Below, piece by piece: positions 35,958 to 45,140 of a stretch of 64,000 nt of DNA (the stretch's first letter is position 1; every line of letters starts with the position of its first letter). Origin of the DNA: Cohnella sp. WQ 127256 (lineage in GTDB: Bacteria; Bacillota; Bacilli; Paenibacillales; Paenibacillaceae); the NCBI RefSeq assembly GCF_024519285.1, contig NZ_JAMZCY010000005.1, forward strand, positions 558,001-622,000, given 5' to 3'. The notes beneath the pieces are model-generated. The model was given only the letters and a program-made list of their open reading frames with translations, searched no databases and was not told the origin of the DNA. Position numbers and translations under genes: made by a program.

Positions 35958-37085
35958 TTGGCGAACAAACGGGATTATTATGAGGTTCTGGAGCTACAGA
36001 AAAATGCCTCTACAGACGACGTTAAGAAAGCTTATCGGAAGCTTGCCCGCCAATATCATCCTGACGTCAATAAAGCGTCGGATGCCGAGGCTAAATTTAA
36101 AGAAGTTAAAGAAGCTTATGATGTGCTTAGCGATGATCAGCAACGGACACGTTACGACCAGTTTGGCCATCAGGACCCGAATGCTGGCTTTGGTGGCGGT
36201 GGCGGCGGAGCGGATTTCGGTGGTGGCTTCGGCGACATTTTTGATATGTTCTTCGGCGGTGGTGGCGGAGGCAGGAGAGATCCGAATGCCCCACAACGTG
36301 GTAACGATTTGCAATATACAATGACGATCGAGTTTAAGGAAGCGATATTCGGTAAAGAAACGGATATTACAATTCCGCGTACGGAATCGTGCGATACATG
36401 TCATGGTAACGGTGCGAAGCCGGGCACGAAGCCGGAAACCTGTTCGACATGCCGTGGATCTGGTCAGCAGGAAGTTGCTCAGAATACACCTTTTGGCAGA
36501 ATCGTTAATCGTCGTGCATGTACGTCTTGTTCTGGACGGGGTACGATTATTAAGGAGCGTTGCGGTACTTGCTCTGGTAATGGTCAAGTTAAGAAGCAAC
36601 GTAAGATTCACGTTAAAATCCCTGCAGGAGTCGATGAGGGAGCACAGCTTCGCGTAAGTGGCGAAGGTGAAGGCGGTACACGTGGTGGTCCAGCAGGAGA
36701 TTTGTATATTGTACTACGGGTTAAATCTCATGAGTTTTTCGAGCGTGAGGGCGATGACGTCTTCTGTGAAATTCCATTAACCTTTACGCAAGCAGCGTTA
36801 GGTGATGAAATTGAGATTCCTACTTTAACGGAGAAGGTTAAGCTGAAGGTGCCAGCAGGCACGCAGACGGGAACTTACTTCCGCTTGAAGGGGAAAGGTG
36901 TTCCGAAGCTTCGTGGATACGGGCAAGGTGATCAGCAGGTGAAGGTGACCATCGTTACTCCAACCCAACTGAGTGAAGATCAGCGTGAGCTGCTTCGCGA
37001 TTTTGCCGCTAAGAGTGGTGCATCTACACACGAGCATAGTAAGTCCATCTTCGAAAGAATGAAACGCGCAATATTAGGCGATTAA
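35958..37085 (+). CDS. dnaJ: Chaperone DnaJ (Hsp40, type I)
   Basis: A 375-residue type I J-protein. The J domain has the HPD motif (YHPDVNK), followed by a Gly/Phe-rich region (about 75-115) and four zinc-binding CxxCxGxG repeats ([32 protein letters not shown]) before the C-terminal substrate domains. It delivers clients to DnaK and stimulates its ATPase. The start is TTG 35958, with GAGGAGGTGG ideally placed. It is the last gene of the heat-shock operon. Confidence 0.97.
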   Translation: MANKRDYYEVLELQKNASTDDVKKAYRKLARQYHPDVNKASDAEAKFKEVKEAYDVLSDDQQRTRYDQFGHQDPNAGFGGGGGGADFGGGFGDIFDMFFGGGGGGRRDPNAPQRGNDLQYTMTIEFKEAIFGKETDITIPRTESCDTCHGNGAKPGTKPETCSTCRGSGQQEVAQNTPFGRIVNRRACTSCSGRGTIIKERCGTCSGNGQVKKQRKIHVKIPAGVDEGAQLRVSGEGEGGTRGGPAGDLYIVLRVKSHEFFEREGDDVFCEIPLTFTQAALGDEIEIPTLTEKVKLKVPAGTQTGTYFRLKGKGVPKLRGYGQGDQQVKVTIVTPTQLSEDQRELLRDFAAKSGASTHEHSKSIFERMKRAILGD

Positions 37086-37103
37086 TTCATAAGAATAGAA
37101 CAA

Positions 37104-37129
37104 AACCCGTCCAGGCAACTGGGCGGGTT
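37104..37129. terminator. Terminator between dnaJ and the converging lrgB-like gene
   Basis: Stem AACCCG-t-CC with GG-g-CGGGTT (37104-37129), followed by TCTTC on the plus strand and TTGTTCT on the minus strand. Confidence 0.7.
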
Positions 37130-37163
37130 CTTCATGTTTGCTCCTAGTTCACTGCGTCTAAGT

Positions 37164-37844
37164 CTAGCGGAACAGAATCATAATCCAAGGCGTAAGGCAC
37201 AAGGTAAGGAGTGCTGTGAATAGCATTGAGATGCCCGCTACGGATCCGGTAACGGAGCCATATTCCAGCGCCTTACTAATTCCAGCAGAATGCGCGCTTG
37301 TGCCGAATACAATCCCTCGTGCAACGGGATTGCGAATGCGACACCATTTGACAACTAAGGGACCAACAATCATTCCGAGTAGTCCAGTGATCATAGTTGC
37401 TACAGCGGTAATTGGTGGTAGACCACCTATCATCCCAGAAACCGTTACGGCAATTGGTGTTGTTGCAGAACGTGGTGCTAGACTATCCATGATCTCAGGA
37501 GTCAATTGAAGTAATCGTGACATCCCTGCAGAGGTTACGATGGCGGACAGCGCCCCACCACCTACACCGACGAGGATTATTGTGGCATTCTTTTTAAGCA
37601 CATCTAAGTGCTTATAAAGGGTGACGGCTAAGGCGATTGTCGCAGGTTCCACCATGTCGGTGAGCCAGTGTGCACCTTGGTCGTAGTTGGTGAAGGAAAC
37701 TCCGCCAACATTGAGGGTCACAATTAGCACAAATGGACATACGAGTAGGGGGTTCAAAATGATCCTGGGATATCGTGAATATAGAAATTTAGAAATAAAG
37801 TAGACAGCAATAGTGAAAATTAGCCAGATAAGTGCAGATAACAT
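37164..37844 (-). CDS. cidB: CidB/LrgB family membrane protein
   Basis: A 226-residue polytopic protein with about six helices and the LrgB signature region AIVTSAGMSRLLQLTPE, then LAPRSATTPIAV, and a later RGIVFGTSAHSAGISKALEYG. Together with CidA/LrgA it forms the holin/antiholin-like pair linked to autolysis and to export of pyruvate or other small acids. It starts four bases after cidA on the minus strand. Assignment as Cid rather than Lrg rests on the divergent LysR gene. Confidence 0.85.
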   Translation of the reverse strand: MLSALIWLIFTIAVYFISKFLYSRYPRIILNPLLVCPFVLIVTLNVGGVSFTNYDQGAHWLTDMVEPATIALAVTLYKHLDVLKKNATIILVGVGGGALSAIVTSAGMSRLLQLTPEIMDSLAPRSATTPIAVTVSGMIGGLPPITAVATMITGLLGMIVGPLVVKWCRIRNPVARGIVFGTSAHSAGISKALEYGSVTGSVAGISMLFTALLTLCLTPWIMILFR

Positions 37845-37848
37845 GAGG

Positions 37849-38232
37849 TTACTTGGCTCCTTTCACTTTTCGTGTAGCGAGCTTTTGACTGACTAAGCCT
37901 GCGCACACCATGACAATAACGATGCTGCAAATAATCGTCAATACGATCCGAAGACCGCTACTCATAACGAGATTTTTATATTCGATAATATGAACCGTCG
38001 CAGGGACGAAAAATAGGAGCATATTCGCAAGTAGCCATTTGGACCCGAGATCAATCCAGTCGAACCGAATCACTTTGAGTTGCAGCAATACAAACAGGAT
38101 TGCAATGCCAATCAAACTACCAGGTATCGGAAGCTGAAGGGATTGAACGGAAATGTCTGCCGCCTTAGCTAGCAAAATAAAAAACGATACTTGTGCGATC
38201 GTTTTTAACAATGTTCTCATTCTTTTGTCCAA
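37849..38232 (-). CDS. cidA: CidA/LrgA family holin-like protein
   Basis: A 127-residue protein with four membrane helices and the family region LPIPGSLIGIAILFVLLQLKVI followed by LLFFVPATVHIIEY. These small holin-like proteins are partners of the LrgB/CidB type. It is translated just upstream of cidB and divergent from a LysR regulator, the order of ywbH-ywbG beside ywbI in B. subtilis. AAGGAGTT precedes ATG 38232. Confidence 0.86.
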   Translation of the reverse strand: MDKRMRTLLKTIAQVSFFILLAKAADISVQSLQLPIPGSLIGIAILFVLLQLKVIRFDWIDLGSKWLLANMLLFFVPATVHIIEYKNLVMSSGLRIVLTIICSIVIVMVCAGLVSQKLATRKVKGAK

Positions 38233-38332
38233 CTCCTTCAGTTATTCAGTATACGAGCATGGGCAATATACGTAAAATGAATATATAGAATGATTTTCAT
38301 TCCATTTAGTTATGATCTGAGGGGCGAGAGAT

Positions 38333-39217
38333 TTGGACATTCGACATCTGCTATACATTACTGCAATCGTTCGTCACAACAGCTTCACGAAGGCAGCCGA
38401 GGCGTTGCATATTACTCAACCTACGATTAGTAAGGCGATTCGGAATTTGGAGCGAGAGCTCGATATAGAGTTATTTGTCAGAGACAAAAAGACGGTTAAG
38501 CTGACAGATGCAGGTGAAGCAATCGTTCGTCATGCAGGACCGATATTACATTCTTTCGATAATATGGTCATCGAGCTGAACGATTTAACTTATTTGAAGC
38601 AAGGTCACATCCGAATCGGACTTCCACCAATGGCAGGATCGAATTTTTTTCCTGGTGTGATTAAGCAATTCCAAGAGCGTTATCCGGGGATATCGATTAA
38701 GTTGGAGGAGGATGGGGCTGCGAAAATTGTACAGGGTATCGCTGACGGGGTGTTAGATGCGGGCGTTGTGTTATGTCCAATTGATGAGAGGGCATTCGAT
38801 TCTTTTTCTCTTGTCAAAGATAAAATGAAGGTGATCATGCATCCATCCCATCGGCTTGCAACGCGGAAACGGATTGATTTACGTGAATTGGCTTCTGAAA
38901 GGTTCATTTTATTCGGGAGTGATTTCGCCTTGCACGATTGCATTATTAACGAATGTAATTTAGTAGGGTTTTCACCTACCATCGTATATGAAAGCTCGCA
39001 GTGGGATTTTATCGGCGAGATGGTTGCAGAAAATTTAGGTATCGCGATGCTACCCGATACGATATGCAGATTGTTACAACCTGATAAGATTTATAGCGTC
39101 GAGCTCGAAACTCCAATTCCATGGCATTTGGCTATGGCGTGGAGGCGTGAAGGTTATCTTTCGTTAGCGACCCGAGAATGGATTGCATTCACTCGTTCGC
39201 AGTTCGCCAAAGGCTGA
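38333..39217 (+). CDS. LysR-type regulator (CidR-like)
   Basis: A 294-residue LysR protein. The winged HTH is at about residues 17-37 (SFTKAAEALHITQPTISKAIRNLE), followed by a two-lobe effector domain. It starts at TTG 38333 with GAGGGG upstream. Divergent from cidAB with a 100-bp intergenic region, so it probably activates them in response to a metabolite such as acetate, as CidR does. The intergenic region has direct TATACG repeats at 38250 and 38267, possible contact sites. Confidence 0.86.
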   Translation: MDIRHLLYITAIVRHNSFTKAAEALHITQPTISKAIRNLERELDIELFVRDKKTVKLTDAGEAIVRHAGPILHSFDNMVIELNDLTYLKQGHIRIGLPPMAGSNFFPGVIKQFQERYPGISIKLEEDGAAKIVQGIADGVLDAGVVLCPIDERAFDSFSLVKDKMKVIMHPSHRLATRKRIDLRELASERFILFGSDFALHDCIINECNLVGFSPTIVYESSQWDFIGEMVAENLGIAMLPDTICRLLQPDKIYSVELETPIPWHLAMAWRREGYLSLATREWIAFTRSQFAKG

Positions 39218-39242
39218 ACCGAGTTTAAGATTGCATGATTGC

Positions 39243-39270
39243 ACGCACCGTCACTTAGGTGCGTTTTTTT
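39243..39270 (+). terminator. Terminator of the LysR gene
   Basis: Stem ACGCACC (39243-39249) with GGTGCGT (39258-39264), followed by T7. Confidence 0.88.
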
Positions 39271-39353
39271 GTATAAGCAATGCACAGGAAGAGAACTCTA
39301 TTTGAATCGTTGTGATGTGGGCTTAATCCGCGTCAAATTAGGAGGAATGATCC

Positions 39354-39497
39354 ATGGCAAAGAAAAGTAAGCAATTACCTACGGCAAGTGTTGAGGATGT
39401 TGAGTTCGCTGATGAAGTGGCAGATAGTGATGATAAAGAAGCGCAAAAACGTGCGGAAGCAGCTGATCGGCGAGCTACAGCGGATGAAGGAGAGTGA
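39354..39497 (+). CDS. YfhD-family small protein
   Basis: A 47-residue hydrophilic, acidic protein starting MAKKSKQLPTASVEDVEF and with the EFADEVADSDDKEAQ-AEAADRR pattern of Bacillus YfhD, a small protein of unknown function. AGGAGGA at 39340-39346 sits eight bases before ATG 39354. The stop overlaps the region used as start of the next gene, suggesting coupling. Confidence 0.72.
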   Translation: MAKKSKQLPTASVEDVEFADEVADSDDKEAQKRAEAADRRATADEGE

Positions 39498-39502
39498 CCC
39501 CA

Positions 39503-39835
39503 TTGGTTATGCAGTCTCTGCAAGCAAAGTTCGCAACACAAGATCAAGCTGAATCCGTTATGCGAAAGCTTGCTTCGTTAAGAAGCGATTGTTTTCGACT
39601 AGAGAGGGTCGGAAGTGATACACATGGTGAAGGTTTATCAACACCTGGTTTAGCGGGTGCTGGCTTTCAGTCCTCATTGGAGGTTGAGGCTTCCTTAGAT
39701 GCCGCTGGCTTTCAAGCGAACTCTACGGATAGTGTGGGAGCTTCCTCTGTGTTTACTTTGTCTGCAAATGTACCGACAGAGGCTACGGAACAAGCCCGAA
39801 CAGTTATCCTCCAAGCCGGTGGCGAATTCCTCTAA
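39503..39835 (+). CDS. Conserved hypothetical protein, 110 aa
   Basis: Not recognised with certainty. A soluble protein with an N-terminal stretch KFATQDQAESVMRKLASLR, a Gly/Ser-rich middle and a C-terminal VPTEATEQARTVILQAGGE. This beta-alpha pattern resembles small general-stress (YflT-like) proteins, a weak guess. Start TTG 39503 has AAGGAG at 39487-39492 (ten bases); GTG 39494 overlaps the previous stop but is too near that site, and ATG 39509 is possible. Likely cotranscribed with the YfhD-like gene. Confidence 0.65.
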   Translation: MVMQSLQAKFATQDQAESVMRKLASLRSDCFRLERVGSDTHGEGLSTPGLAGAGFQSSLEVEASLDAAGFQANSTDSVGASSVFTLSANVPTEATEQARTVILQAGGEFL

Positions 39836-39843
39836 TATTCCAC

Positions 39844-39886
39844 TGACGTAAGATACATCATCAGAAGTGTGATGTGTCTTGCGTCA
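39844..39886 (+). terminator. Hairpin after the 110-aa gene
   Basis: A 17-bp imperfect stem (39844-39860 with 39870-39886). The downstream flank is pyrimidine-rich (CCTTCTCCCTTCTCC) rather than a pure T run, so termination may be incomplete. Confidence 0.6.
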
Positions 39887-39904
39887 TCCTTCTCCCTTCT
39901 CCCT

Positions 39905-40350
39905 ACTATCCCCTTCGCTCAGAAGTTCGCGGTATGGTGAGTATGTTGTATAAGCATGGCCTATCTCCACTATCCCCTTCGCTCAGAAGTTCGCGGTAAG
40001 GCGCGTATGTTGTATGGGTATGAACCTGTGCACTATCCCCTTCGCTCAGAAGTTCGCGGTATGGTGAGTATGTTGTATAAGCATGGCCTATCTCCACTAT
40101 CCCCTTCGCTCAGAAGTTCGCGGTAAGGCGCGCATGTTGTATGAACATGACCTGTCCACTATCCCCTTCGCTCAGAAGTTCGCGGTAAGGCGCGCATGTA
40201 GTATGAGCGTGACCTGCCCACTATCCCCTTCGCTCAGAAGTTTGCGGTAAGTTGCGCATGGCCTATCTCCACTATCCCCTTCGCTCAGAAGTTCGCAGAA
40301 AGCCGCGCGTGTTGTAAGAGTATGAACCTGTCCACTATCTCCATCGCTCC
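39905..40350. repeat. 62-64-bp tandem repeat array, seven full copies plus one degenerate copy
   Basis: The core ACTATCCCCTTCGCTCAGAA begins at 39905, 39969, 40032, 40096, 40158, 40220 and 40271, with a degenerate copy at 40334. Copies 1-2 and 3-4 form two nearly identical 127-bp dimers, pointing to a recent higher-order duplication; copy 6 is shortened to 51 bp. The spacers are variants of one another, so this is a minisatellite and not CRISPR. It occupies most of the gene-free stretch 39836-40684 before prmA. Confidence 0.95.
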
Positions 40351-40472
40351 GTTAATAAATATGCAGTTATTAATCCGACTTAACTCTGGAGAATACGGAC
40401 TTAGTGAATTCGACCTGTTATCGCTATAACGTCAGTTCTTGAAATATGAAGATAAACCGATAGAACCGCAAC

Positions 40473-40541
40473 CTGAGCGAAGGGGATAGTGGACAAAAGG
40501 GGCCAGGAGGAAAGAGCAGCAACCTGAGCGAGGGGGATAGT
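40473..40541. repeat. Two inverted copies of the 39.9-kb repeat core
   Basis: CTGAGCGAAGGGGATAGT (40473-40490) and CTGAGCGAGGGGGATAGT (40524-40541) are the reverse complement of the array core, 51 bp apart. Together with the main array they form a large inverted arrangement around about 120 bp of unique sequence. Confidence 0.9.
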
Positions 40542-40618
40542 GGACATAGGGGTTACAGGGGGCGCTAATGGAGAACTGCACAAAAGTCGCACAAAGTCGA
40601 TGAAATAGGCGTTGTTTT

Positions 40619-40648
40619 TTGCATCCGGCAAAACAGTACGTGTATAAT
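40619..40648 (+). promoter_or_regulatory. SigA promoter of the prmA operon
   Basis: TTGCAT (40619-40624) and a perfect TATAAT (40643-40648), 18-bp spacer, 36 bp before the prmA start. Confidence 0.7.
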
Positions 40649-40684
40649 GGGATTCATTGAAGAGTCATCAGGGGAGGAAAAGAT

Positions 40685-41698
40685 TTGCGCTGGCATGAAT
40701 TAACCGTCCTAGCGACGGAATCATCTCAAGAAATGGTTACACATTACTTAACAGAGCTTGGAGCAGGTGGCGTTTCCGTTGAAGAAGCGTGGTCGGCAGA
40801 TACACCAAGAGATACGAAATATGGAGAGGTGTACGACACTCCGTTAAATGATATCAGACCTGGCTATGCTGTTTTTAAGGCTTATTTTTCCGAAGATACT
40901 AAAATGGAGCCTATCGCTATTGAGTTGAAAGCATTATTGGAGGGGCTTCCGGAATTCAACTATGATGCTGGAGAATTTACAATAGCTATTGGCGATGTAC
41001 ATGAGGACGATTGGGCACATGCCTGGAAAAAATATTTTAAACCGATTGCAATCACAGAACGTTTGACAATAAAGCCTACTTGGGAGGAATACACACCTAA
41101 GGCGAATGAGTTAATTATCGAGCTTGATCCTGGCATGGCATTCGGAACAGGAACGCACGCCACAACAGCACTCTGTCTCAAGGCGCTTGATAACGCTATA
41201 CAAGGCGGAGAGCAGATTATTGACGTTGGCACAGGTTCTGGTGTGCTTGCTATTGGGGCGATGAAGCTCGGTGCCTCGAAGGTGTTGGCATTAGATCTTG
41301 ATCCTGTTGCTGTGAAATGTGCACAAGAAAACATCACTCTGAACGGATATGAGAATGATGTTGAAGTTAGGCTTAGCGATTTGTTAGGTGTACTGAATGA
41401 GAGCGAGAAATCAGCCACCGATTCCAACACCGTGTCTGAAAAGGTAGCAGTTGGCGTTACAACACCGGTAGATCTTGTCGTCGCCAACATTTTAGCTGAA
41501 ATTATTTTGCTTTTCATTAGCGATGTTATGGAAGTACTTAAGCCGGGTGGAATATATATTACTTCGGGTATTTACAAGAACAAAGAAATGATTGTAGAAG
41601 CTGGCTTACTTGCAGCAGGCTTTGAGATCATTGAGGTGTTGAGGCAAGAAGAGTGGGTTGCGTTCGTTGCTGGAAAACCGAAGGGGGATGGCGAGTGA
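40685..41698 (+). CDS. prmA: Ribosomal protein L11 methyltransferase
   Basis: A 337-residue class I methyltransferase that trimethylates ribosomal protein L11. The N-terminal L11-recognition domain (MRWHELTVLATESSQEMVTH) is joined to the SAM domain with AFGTGTHATTALCL, IIDVGTGSGVLAIGA and DLVVANILAEIIL. It is somewhat longer than usual (about 310) because of a Ser/Asn-rich insertion near residues 240-258. Start TTG 40685 has GGGGAGG. It begins an operon with the M50 protease, rsmE and mtaB. Confidence 0.94.
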   Translation: MRWHELTVLATESSQEMVTHYLTELGAGGVSVEEAWSADTPRDTKYGEVYDTPLNDIRPGYAVFKAYFSEDTKMEPIAIELKALLEGLPEFNYDAGEFTIAIGDVHEDDWAHAWKKYFKPIAITERLTIKPTWEEYTPKANELIIELDPGMAFGTGTHATTALCLKALDNAIQGGEQIIDVGTGSGVLAIGAMKLGASKVLALDLDPVAVKCAQENITLNGYENDVEVRLSDLLGVLNESEKSATDSNTVSEKVAVGVTTPVDLVVANILAEIILLFISDVMEVLKPGGIYITSGIYKNKEMIVEAGLLAAGFEIIEVLRQEEWVAFVAGKPKGDGE

Positions 41699-42402
41699 GC
41701 TTTTTTTGGTTTCCGATAGAGCATTTGCCCATCATTATCATCATCATGCTGCTCTCTTTTAGTGTGCATGAATTTGCTCATGCATGGACCGCCTATAAGT
41801 TTGGTGATGATACGGCCTACAAAGAAGGAAGAGTAACTCTTAATCCTTTAGCACATTTGGATTGGATGGGGATGTTGTTCCTCTTATTAGCCGGATTCGG
41901 TTGGGCAAAGCCTGTTCCTGTTCGTCGTAGTAGGTTCAAGAATCCGCGACTGATGAGTATTTTCGTTACGGCAGCAGGTCCAATAAGTAACCTCATACTT
42001 GGGTTTGTATTTCTATTATTTCTAGACTTATTAAATGTATTTGGCGTTTTCAATCATGCTTCTAGTGATTTTATTATTAACTTGGCTTATTTTACACATT
42101 ATTGGATGGCGATTAACATTGCTCTATTCCTTTTTAATCTCATTCCTATTCCACCTTTAGATGGCTACCGGATCTTAGAGGAATTCCTTTCCGTCAGAAC
42201 TCGAATGAAAATACAAGAGATGGGCCAATGGATAACGTTTGCCTTCCTTCTAATCATCTTTATCCCTCCGCTTCGAGACGCAACGATTGGTCAATTGATG
42301 AGCTTAAGATCTCCGATTATGAGCGGAATGGTAGAAATTCTTGATCCTATCTTTGGTGAAAATAACATAGCAAAATTAATCTTTCAAATCCTTAGATGGT
42401 AG
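41695..42402 (+). CDS. Site-2 protease family membrane protein (M50)
   Basis: A 235-residue membrane metalloprotease-like protein. The zinc motif HEFAH is at residues 25-29 within the first helix. About five helices follow, with IPIPPLDGYRIL giving the second zinc-site Asp region. It belongs to the compact M50 group lacking a PDZ domain (YwhC-like), whose substrates are mostly unknown. The start is GTG 41695, overlapping prmA by four bases with GGGGGA just upstream; a longer in-frame start at 41653 is unlikely. It is inserted between prmA and rsmE relative to Bacillus. Confidence 0.85.
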   Translation: MSFFWFPIEHLPIIIIIMLLSFSVHEFAHAWTAYKFGDDTAYKEGRVTLNPLAHLDWMGMLFLLLAGFGWAKPVPVRRSRFKNPRLMSIFVTAAGPISNLILGFVFLLFLDLLNVFGVFNHASSDFIINLAYFTHYWMAINIALFLFNLIPIPPLDGYRILEEFLSVRTRMKIQEMGQWITFAFLLIIFIPPLRDATIGQLMSLRSPIMSGMVEILDPIFGENNIAKLIFQILRW

Positions 42403-42462
42403 TAATAATAGCTTGGACGAGGTATGATGAAGGATGGAATATACTCAGGAGGCTAGGTTAAG

Positions 42463-43233
42463 ATGCAGCGTTATTTTGTGCCTGAAGGGCAGATGGGACA
42501 GCATTCCGTTACGCTCGAAGGAGAAGACGCGCGGCATATAGGCGCCGTCATGAGATCTAAGCCTGGAGATTGTTTGATCGCATGCGATGGCAATGGACGC
42601 GATGTGCTTGCTAAGATTGTATCGGTTGATAAAAATAATGTGCAAGCAGATATTATTGAACAACTATCCTCGAATGCAGAGATGGTGTGGAAGGTCACGA
42701 TAGCACAGAGCCTACCCAAAGGGGATAAGCTTGAGATTGTGATCCAGAAAGGCACGGAGGCGGGAGCATGCATTTTCCAGCCTTTCCTGTCTCAACGGAC
42801 CATTGTTCAATATGACGAGCGGAAGGAAGCTAAACGGATCGAGCGTTGGCGCAAGATCGCCAAAGAAGCTGCCGAACAAAGCCACCGCAGCATCATTCCG
42901 CACATTAATGCGGTTAGTTCTTGGAAATCCTTACTTAAACAGTTCGTGGATTATGATCTCATCTTATTCTGCTACGAAGAAGAAGGTCGTTCTGGAGCAG
43001 TTGAGTTACGTGAACTGCTCCAGGATTTCAAGTCTAAGCAGTGGGAAACGGCTCCTCGTATCATGGTTATTATAGGACCAGAAGGTGGCTTTACCTCGCA
43101 GGAAGCGGATGCAGCCGTTGCATCCGGTGCAAAGTTAATTGGATTAGGGAAAAGAATATTACGGACGGAGACAGCTGCATTATACGCACTTGCTTGTCTT
43201 GCTTATGAGTCCGGAGAGTTGGGAGGAAACTGA
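42463..43233 (+). CDS. rsmE: 16S rRNA m3U1498 methyltransferase RsmE
   Basis: A 256-residue SPOUT-class enzyme that methylates N3 of U1498 in 16S rRNA. An N-terminal PUA-like domain (MQRYFVPEGQMGQHSVTLEGEDARHI) precedes the knotted domain with IGPEGGFTSQE and LGKRILRTETA. Length is standard. AGGAGG lies before ATG 42463. It is next to mtaB with a single base between stop and start. Confidence 0.95.
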   Translation: MQRYFVPEGQMGQHSVTLEGEDARHIGAVMRSKPGDCLIACDGNGRDVLAKIVSVDKNNVQADIIEQLSSNAEMVWKVTIAQSLPKGDKLEIVIQKGTEAGACIFQPFLSQRTIVQYDERKEAKRIERWRKIAKEAAEQSHRSIIPHINAVSSWKSLLKQFVDYDLILFCYEEEGRSGAVELRELLQDFKSKQWETAPRIMVIIGPEGGFTSQEADAAVASGAKLIGLGKRILRTETAALYALACLAYESGELGGN

Positions 43234-43234
43234 G

Positions 43235-44584
43235 ATGCCGAACGTGGCATTTTATACACTTGGCTGTAAAGTCAATTTTTATGATACCGAGGCGATCTGG
43301 CAGCTGTTCAAGAACGAAGGCTATGAGCAGGTCGATTTCGAGCAGACGGCGGATGTATACTTAATTAACACATGTACAGTTACGAATACGGGAGACAAGA
43401 AGAGTCGGCAAATTATCCGCCGCGCTGTTCGTCGTAATCCGGATGCTGTAATCGCTGTAACGGGCTGTTATGCCCAAACCTCACCCGCAGAAATTATGGC
43501 GATCCCTGGTGTTGATCTCGTTATCGGCACGCAGGACCGCGAGAAGCTAATGTCTTTCATTACGGATATTCAGGACGACCGTAAGCCGGTTAATGCTGTC
43601 CGTAACATCATGAAGACAAGAGAGTTTGAAGAGCTGGACGTTCCGAATTTCGTAGGTCATACACGCGCTTTCCTTAAGATTCAGGAGGGCTGCAACAACT
43701 TCTGCACTTTCTGTATTATTCCTTGGTCTCGTGGACTCTCACGCAGCCGGAAACCGGAAAGTGTTTTGGAGCAAGCCCATCAACTCGTGGCGTCTGGGTA
43801 CAAGGAAATTGTGTTGACGGGGATTCATACCGGAGGCTACGGTGATGACTTGGAAAACTATCGGTTAGCGAATCTGCTGTCCGATCTTGATAAGGTTGAA
43901 GGACTTGAGCGAATTCGCATCAGTTCAATCGAAGCGAGCCAGATTGACGAGAAGGTTATCGCCATTCTGAATAGCTCACCTAAGATGTGCCGTCATCTAC
44001 ACATTCCACTTCAAGCAGGTGACGACGAAATTCTGAAGAGAATGCGTCGCAAGTACACCACATCTGAATTTGCGGAAAAAATTCGTTTGATTCAGGAAGC
44101 AATGCCGGGGGTTGCGATTACAACAGATGTAATCGTCGGCTTCCCTGGCGAGACGCAGGAGCAGTTCGAGAACGGCTTCCGCTTCATGGAATCGATGAAT
44201 TTTGCAGAAATGCACGTTTTCCCTTATTCGAAGCGTACAGGGACTCCTGCAGCGCGTATGGAAGAGCAAGTGGATGATGAAGTGAAGAACGAGCGCGTGC
44301 ATCAGCTCATCGATTTGTCTGAGCGGATGCAAGCCTCTTATGCTCGAGGATGGGTAGGCAGTATTCTGGATGTTATTCCTGAACGGGATGGCAAAGCTTT
44401 AAGAGCTCCAGGGGTTATTGCCGGATATACGGACAACTATATTCAAGTTGTATTCAACGGAGATCCGTCACTGATTGGTAAGCTTTGCCGAGTTCGTATT
44501 ACGGACTCTGGTGTGAACGAATGCCAGGGCGAGCTTTTTGAAGTGTTGGATGTCGTTACACCATCAGTAGCTATGCAAGCTTAA
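43235..44584 (+). CDS. mtaB: tRNA t6A37 methylthiotransferase MtaB
   Basis: A 449-residue radical SAM enzyme converting t6A37 to ms2t6A37 in ANN-decoding tRNAs. The N-terminal UPF0004 cluster ligands are C11, C47 and C78; the radical SAM cluster is C153-x3-C157-x2-C160 (GCNNFCTFC); a C-terminal TRAM domain follows. Start ATG 43235 has GGGAGG eight bases upstream, inside the rsmE end; an in-frame ATG at 43190 is unlikely. It corresponds to yqeV of B. subtilis. Confidence 0.95.
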   Translation: MPNVAFYTLGCKVNFYDTEAIWQLFKNEGYEQVDFEQTADVYLINTCTVTNTGDKKSRQIIRRAVRRNPDAVIAVTGCYAQTSPAEIMAIPGVDLVIGTQDREKLMSFITDIQDDRKPVNAVRNIMKTREFEELDVPNFVGHTRAFLKIQEGCNNFCTFCIIPWSRGLSRSRKPESVLEQAHQLVASGYKEIVLTGIHTGGYGDDLENYRLANLLSDLDKVEGLERIRISSIEASQIDEKVIAILNSSPKMCRHLHIPLQAGDDEILKRMRRKYTTSEFAEKIRLIQEAMPGVAITTDVIVGFPGETQEQFENGFRFMESMNFAEMHVFPYSKRTGTPAARMEEQVDDEVKNERVHQLIDLSERMQASYARGWVGSILDVIPERDGKALRAPGVIAGYTDNYIQVVFNGDPSLIGKLCRVRITDSGVNECQGELFEVLDVVTPSVAMQA

Positions 44585-44596
44585 GAATCTAAAGCG

Positions 44597-44654
44597 AAGA
44601 TTTCATCGCAAGGCAGGCATGCGCAAGCTTTCCTCCCAGCGGTGAAATCTTTTT
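44597..44654 (+). terminator. Terminator after mtaB
   Basis: Stem AAGATTTCATCGC (44597-44609) with GCGGTGAAATCTT (44639-44651), a long loop and a T-rich end. Confidence 0.75.
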
Positions 44655-44689
44655 CTCATACATAGGACTAAGAGAAGGGGTTATGAGCT

Positions 44690-45124
44690 ATGAAGACTGA
44701 AATTTCCGCAGGGGGCGTCGTCTACCGAAAGGTTGACGGGCAGCTAGAAATCCAGCTTATTGAAGATCGTTTTGGTAAGATGACTCTTGCTAAAGGGAAG
44801 ATGGAGCCGGGGGAAACAGTGGAACAAACCGCGCTACGCGAAATTCAAGAGGAAACGGGCATTACGGGAACTCTCACGGCACCGTTAAATATCATTTCAT
44901 ACTTATATGAGCATGCTCATTTGGGCACAGTTCAGAAAGAAGTCCATTACTATCTCGTTGAAGCCGGAGATGAACAACTTCAGGCGCAGATCGAGGAAAT
45001 CACTGGAGTTGCTTGGTATGCACCTCAGGAAGCATGGAGACTACAAAGAGACTCTGGCTACGACAACAACGATGAAGTGTTCCGGCTAGCTTTCTACAAC
45101 CTTGGTATCGAGGTTGAGGGTTGA
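44690..45124 (+). CDS. Nudix hydrolase
   Basis: A 144-residue Nudix protein. The Nudix box is G36-x5-E42-x7-R50-E51 ... E54-E55-x-G57 (GKMEPGETVEQTALREIQEE), all catalytic positions present. The beta-rich ISAGGVVYR start and a length like MutT/Ap4A-type pyrophosphatases suggest cleanup of a nucleoside diphosphate derivative; the substrate is not deducible. GAAGGGG precedes ATG 44690. It stands alone between mtaB and the converging transporter. Confidence 0.92.
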   Translation: MKTEISAGGVVYRKVDGQLEIQLIEDRFGKMTLAKGKMEPGETVEQTALREIQEETGITGTLTAPLNIISYLYEHAHLGTVQKEVHYYLVEAGDEQLQAQIEEITGVAWYAPQEAWRLQRDSGYDNNDEVFRLAFYNLGIEVEG

Positions 45125-45140
45125 TCGTCGATGCTATCCA

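Noticed and set aside
39905-40350. CRISPR-like look of the repeated 20-bp core
   Set aside because: The sequences between cores are variants of each other rather than unique spacers, units are 51-64 bp with irregular length, and no cas genes are near.
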